DNA from: Nitrososphaerales archaeon | GTDB lineage: Archaea; Thermoproteota; Nitrososphaeria; Nitrososphaerales; Gagatemarchaeaceae | Assembly (NCBI GenBank): GCA_030040055.1 | Contig: JASHUK010000044.1 | Location: forward strand, 1 to 5,452 | DNA length: 5,452 nucleotides | Reading direction: 5' to 3' | Part shown: positions 5,366 to 5,452 of the stretch, piece by piece | Position numbering within the stretch: position 1 is the first letter of the stretch | Layout: each line of letters opens with the position of its first letter | Translations under genes and position numbers: made by a program | Notes under the pieces: model-generated | Databases searched by the model: none | What the model saw: the letters and a program-made list of their open reading frames with translations, nothing else | What the model was told of the DNA's origin: nothing

Positions 5366-5452
5366 ATGAGCTTTGACCCCACGAGAGGAAGACTCCTTGA
5401 GACACTAAAGGGAAAGACCGTCACCTTCGTCGTGGACGACAGACAGACCAAT
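5366..5452 (+). CDS. Start of an unidentified protein (3' end outside window)
   Basis: An ATG at 5366 opens a frame with no stop through base 5452, giving 29 residues: MSFDPTRGRLLETLKGKT, then VTFVVDDRQTN. The ATG, a TATA-like element about 29 bases upstream and absence of a competing gene on the other strand support a real gene start. The pattern of a short helix with LLETL followed by a strand with alternating valines and an Asp-rich turn is faintly like the start of an Sm-fold protein, but 29 residues are too few to name a family. Confidence 0.5.
   Translation, partial: MSFDPTRGRLLETLKGKTVTFVVDDRQTN

Noticed and set aside
5316..5405. N-terminal extension of the RNase H-fold gene to a GTG at 5405
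   Set aside because: It would overlap the gene starting at 5366 and its promoter-like element; the extra 30 residues show no domain pattern and no AT-rich promoter lies upstream of 5405.

Overview
The window reads as a gene-dense piece of an archaeal chromosome with fairly high GC. Three things point to archaea. The proteins belong to typically archaeal sets: a DUF2070-type membrane protein and an XPD/Rad3 helicase with four iron-sulfur cysteines. AT-rich TATA-like hexamers lie about 22-30 bases before most start codons, with no convincing Shine-Dalgarno sequences, as expected for leaderless transcripts. AGG/AGA arginine and ATA isoleucine codons are common. The lineage cannot be fixed from this window; a thaumarchaeal or thermoplasmatal relative is a guess.

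Layout. Bases 1-864 (+) hold the C-terminal part of a DUF2070-like protein whose N-terminal half lies outside the window. Bases 908-1522 (+) encode an archaeal-type thymidylate kinase. Bases 1550-2857 (+) encode an HD-domain phosphohydrolase of the SAMHD1/dGTPase-like group, preceded by a TATA-like element and a perfect 15-bp dyad that ends at the GTG start. Bases 2882-4753 (+) encode the XPD-like DNA helicase. A convergent minus-strand gene (4710-5315) overlaps the helicase tail by 44 bases; its C-terminal domain looks like a YqgF/RuvC-type RNase H fold. Another plus-strand gene begins at 5366 and runs off the window. The divergent pair at the right end shares one short AT-rich promoter-like element. 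No gene-free stretch exceeds about 60 bases, and I found no rRNA, tRNA, CRISPR array, insertion sequence or long repeat.

How the genes may fit together. The kinase phosphorylates dTMP on the way to dTTP, while the HD protein resembles enzymes that remove the triphosphate from dNTPs. The helicase and the RNase H-fold protein act, or are predicted to act, on nucleic acids. A dNTP-pool and DNA-maintenance neighbourhood is therefore a reasonable inference. However, each gene seems to have its own promoter, so this is a neighbourhood rather than a proven operon. This is mostly housekeeping-like archaeal DNA. The least explained items are the YqgF-like protein with its extra N-terminal region, the dyad in front of the HD gene, and the shared divergent promoter.
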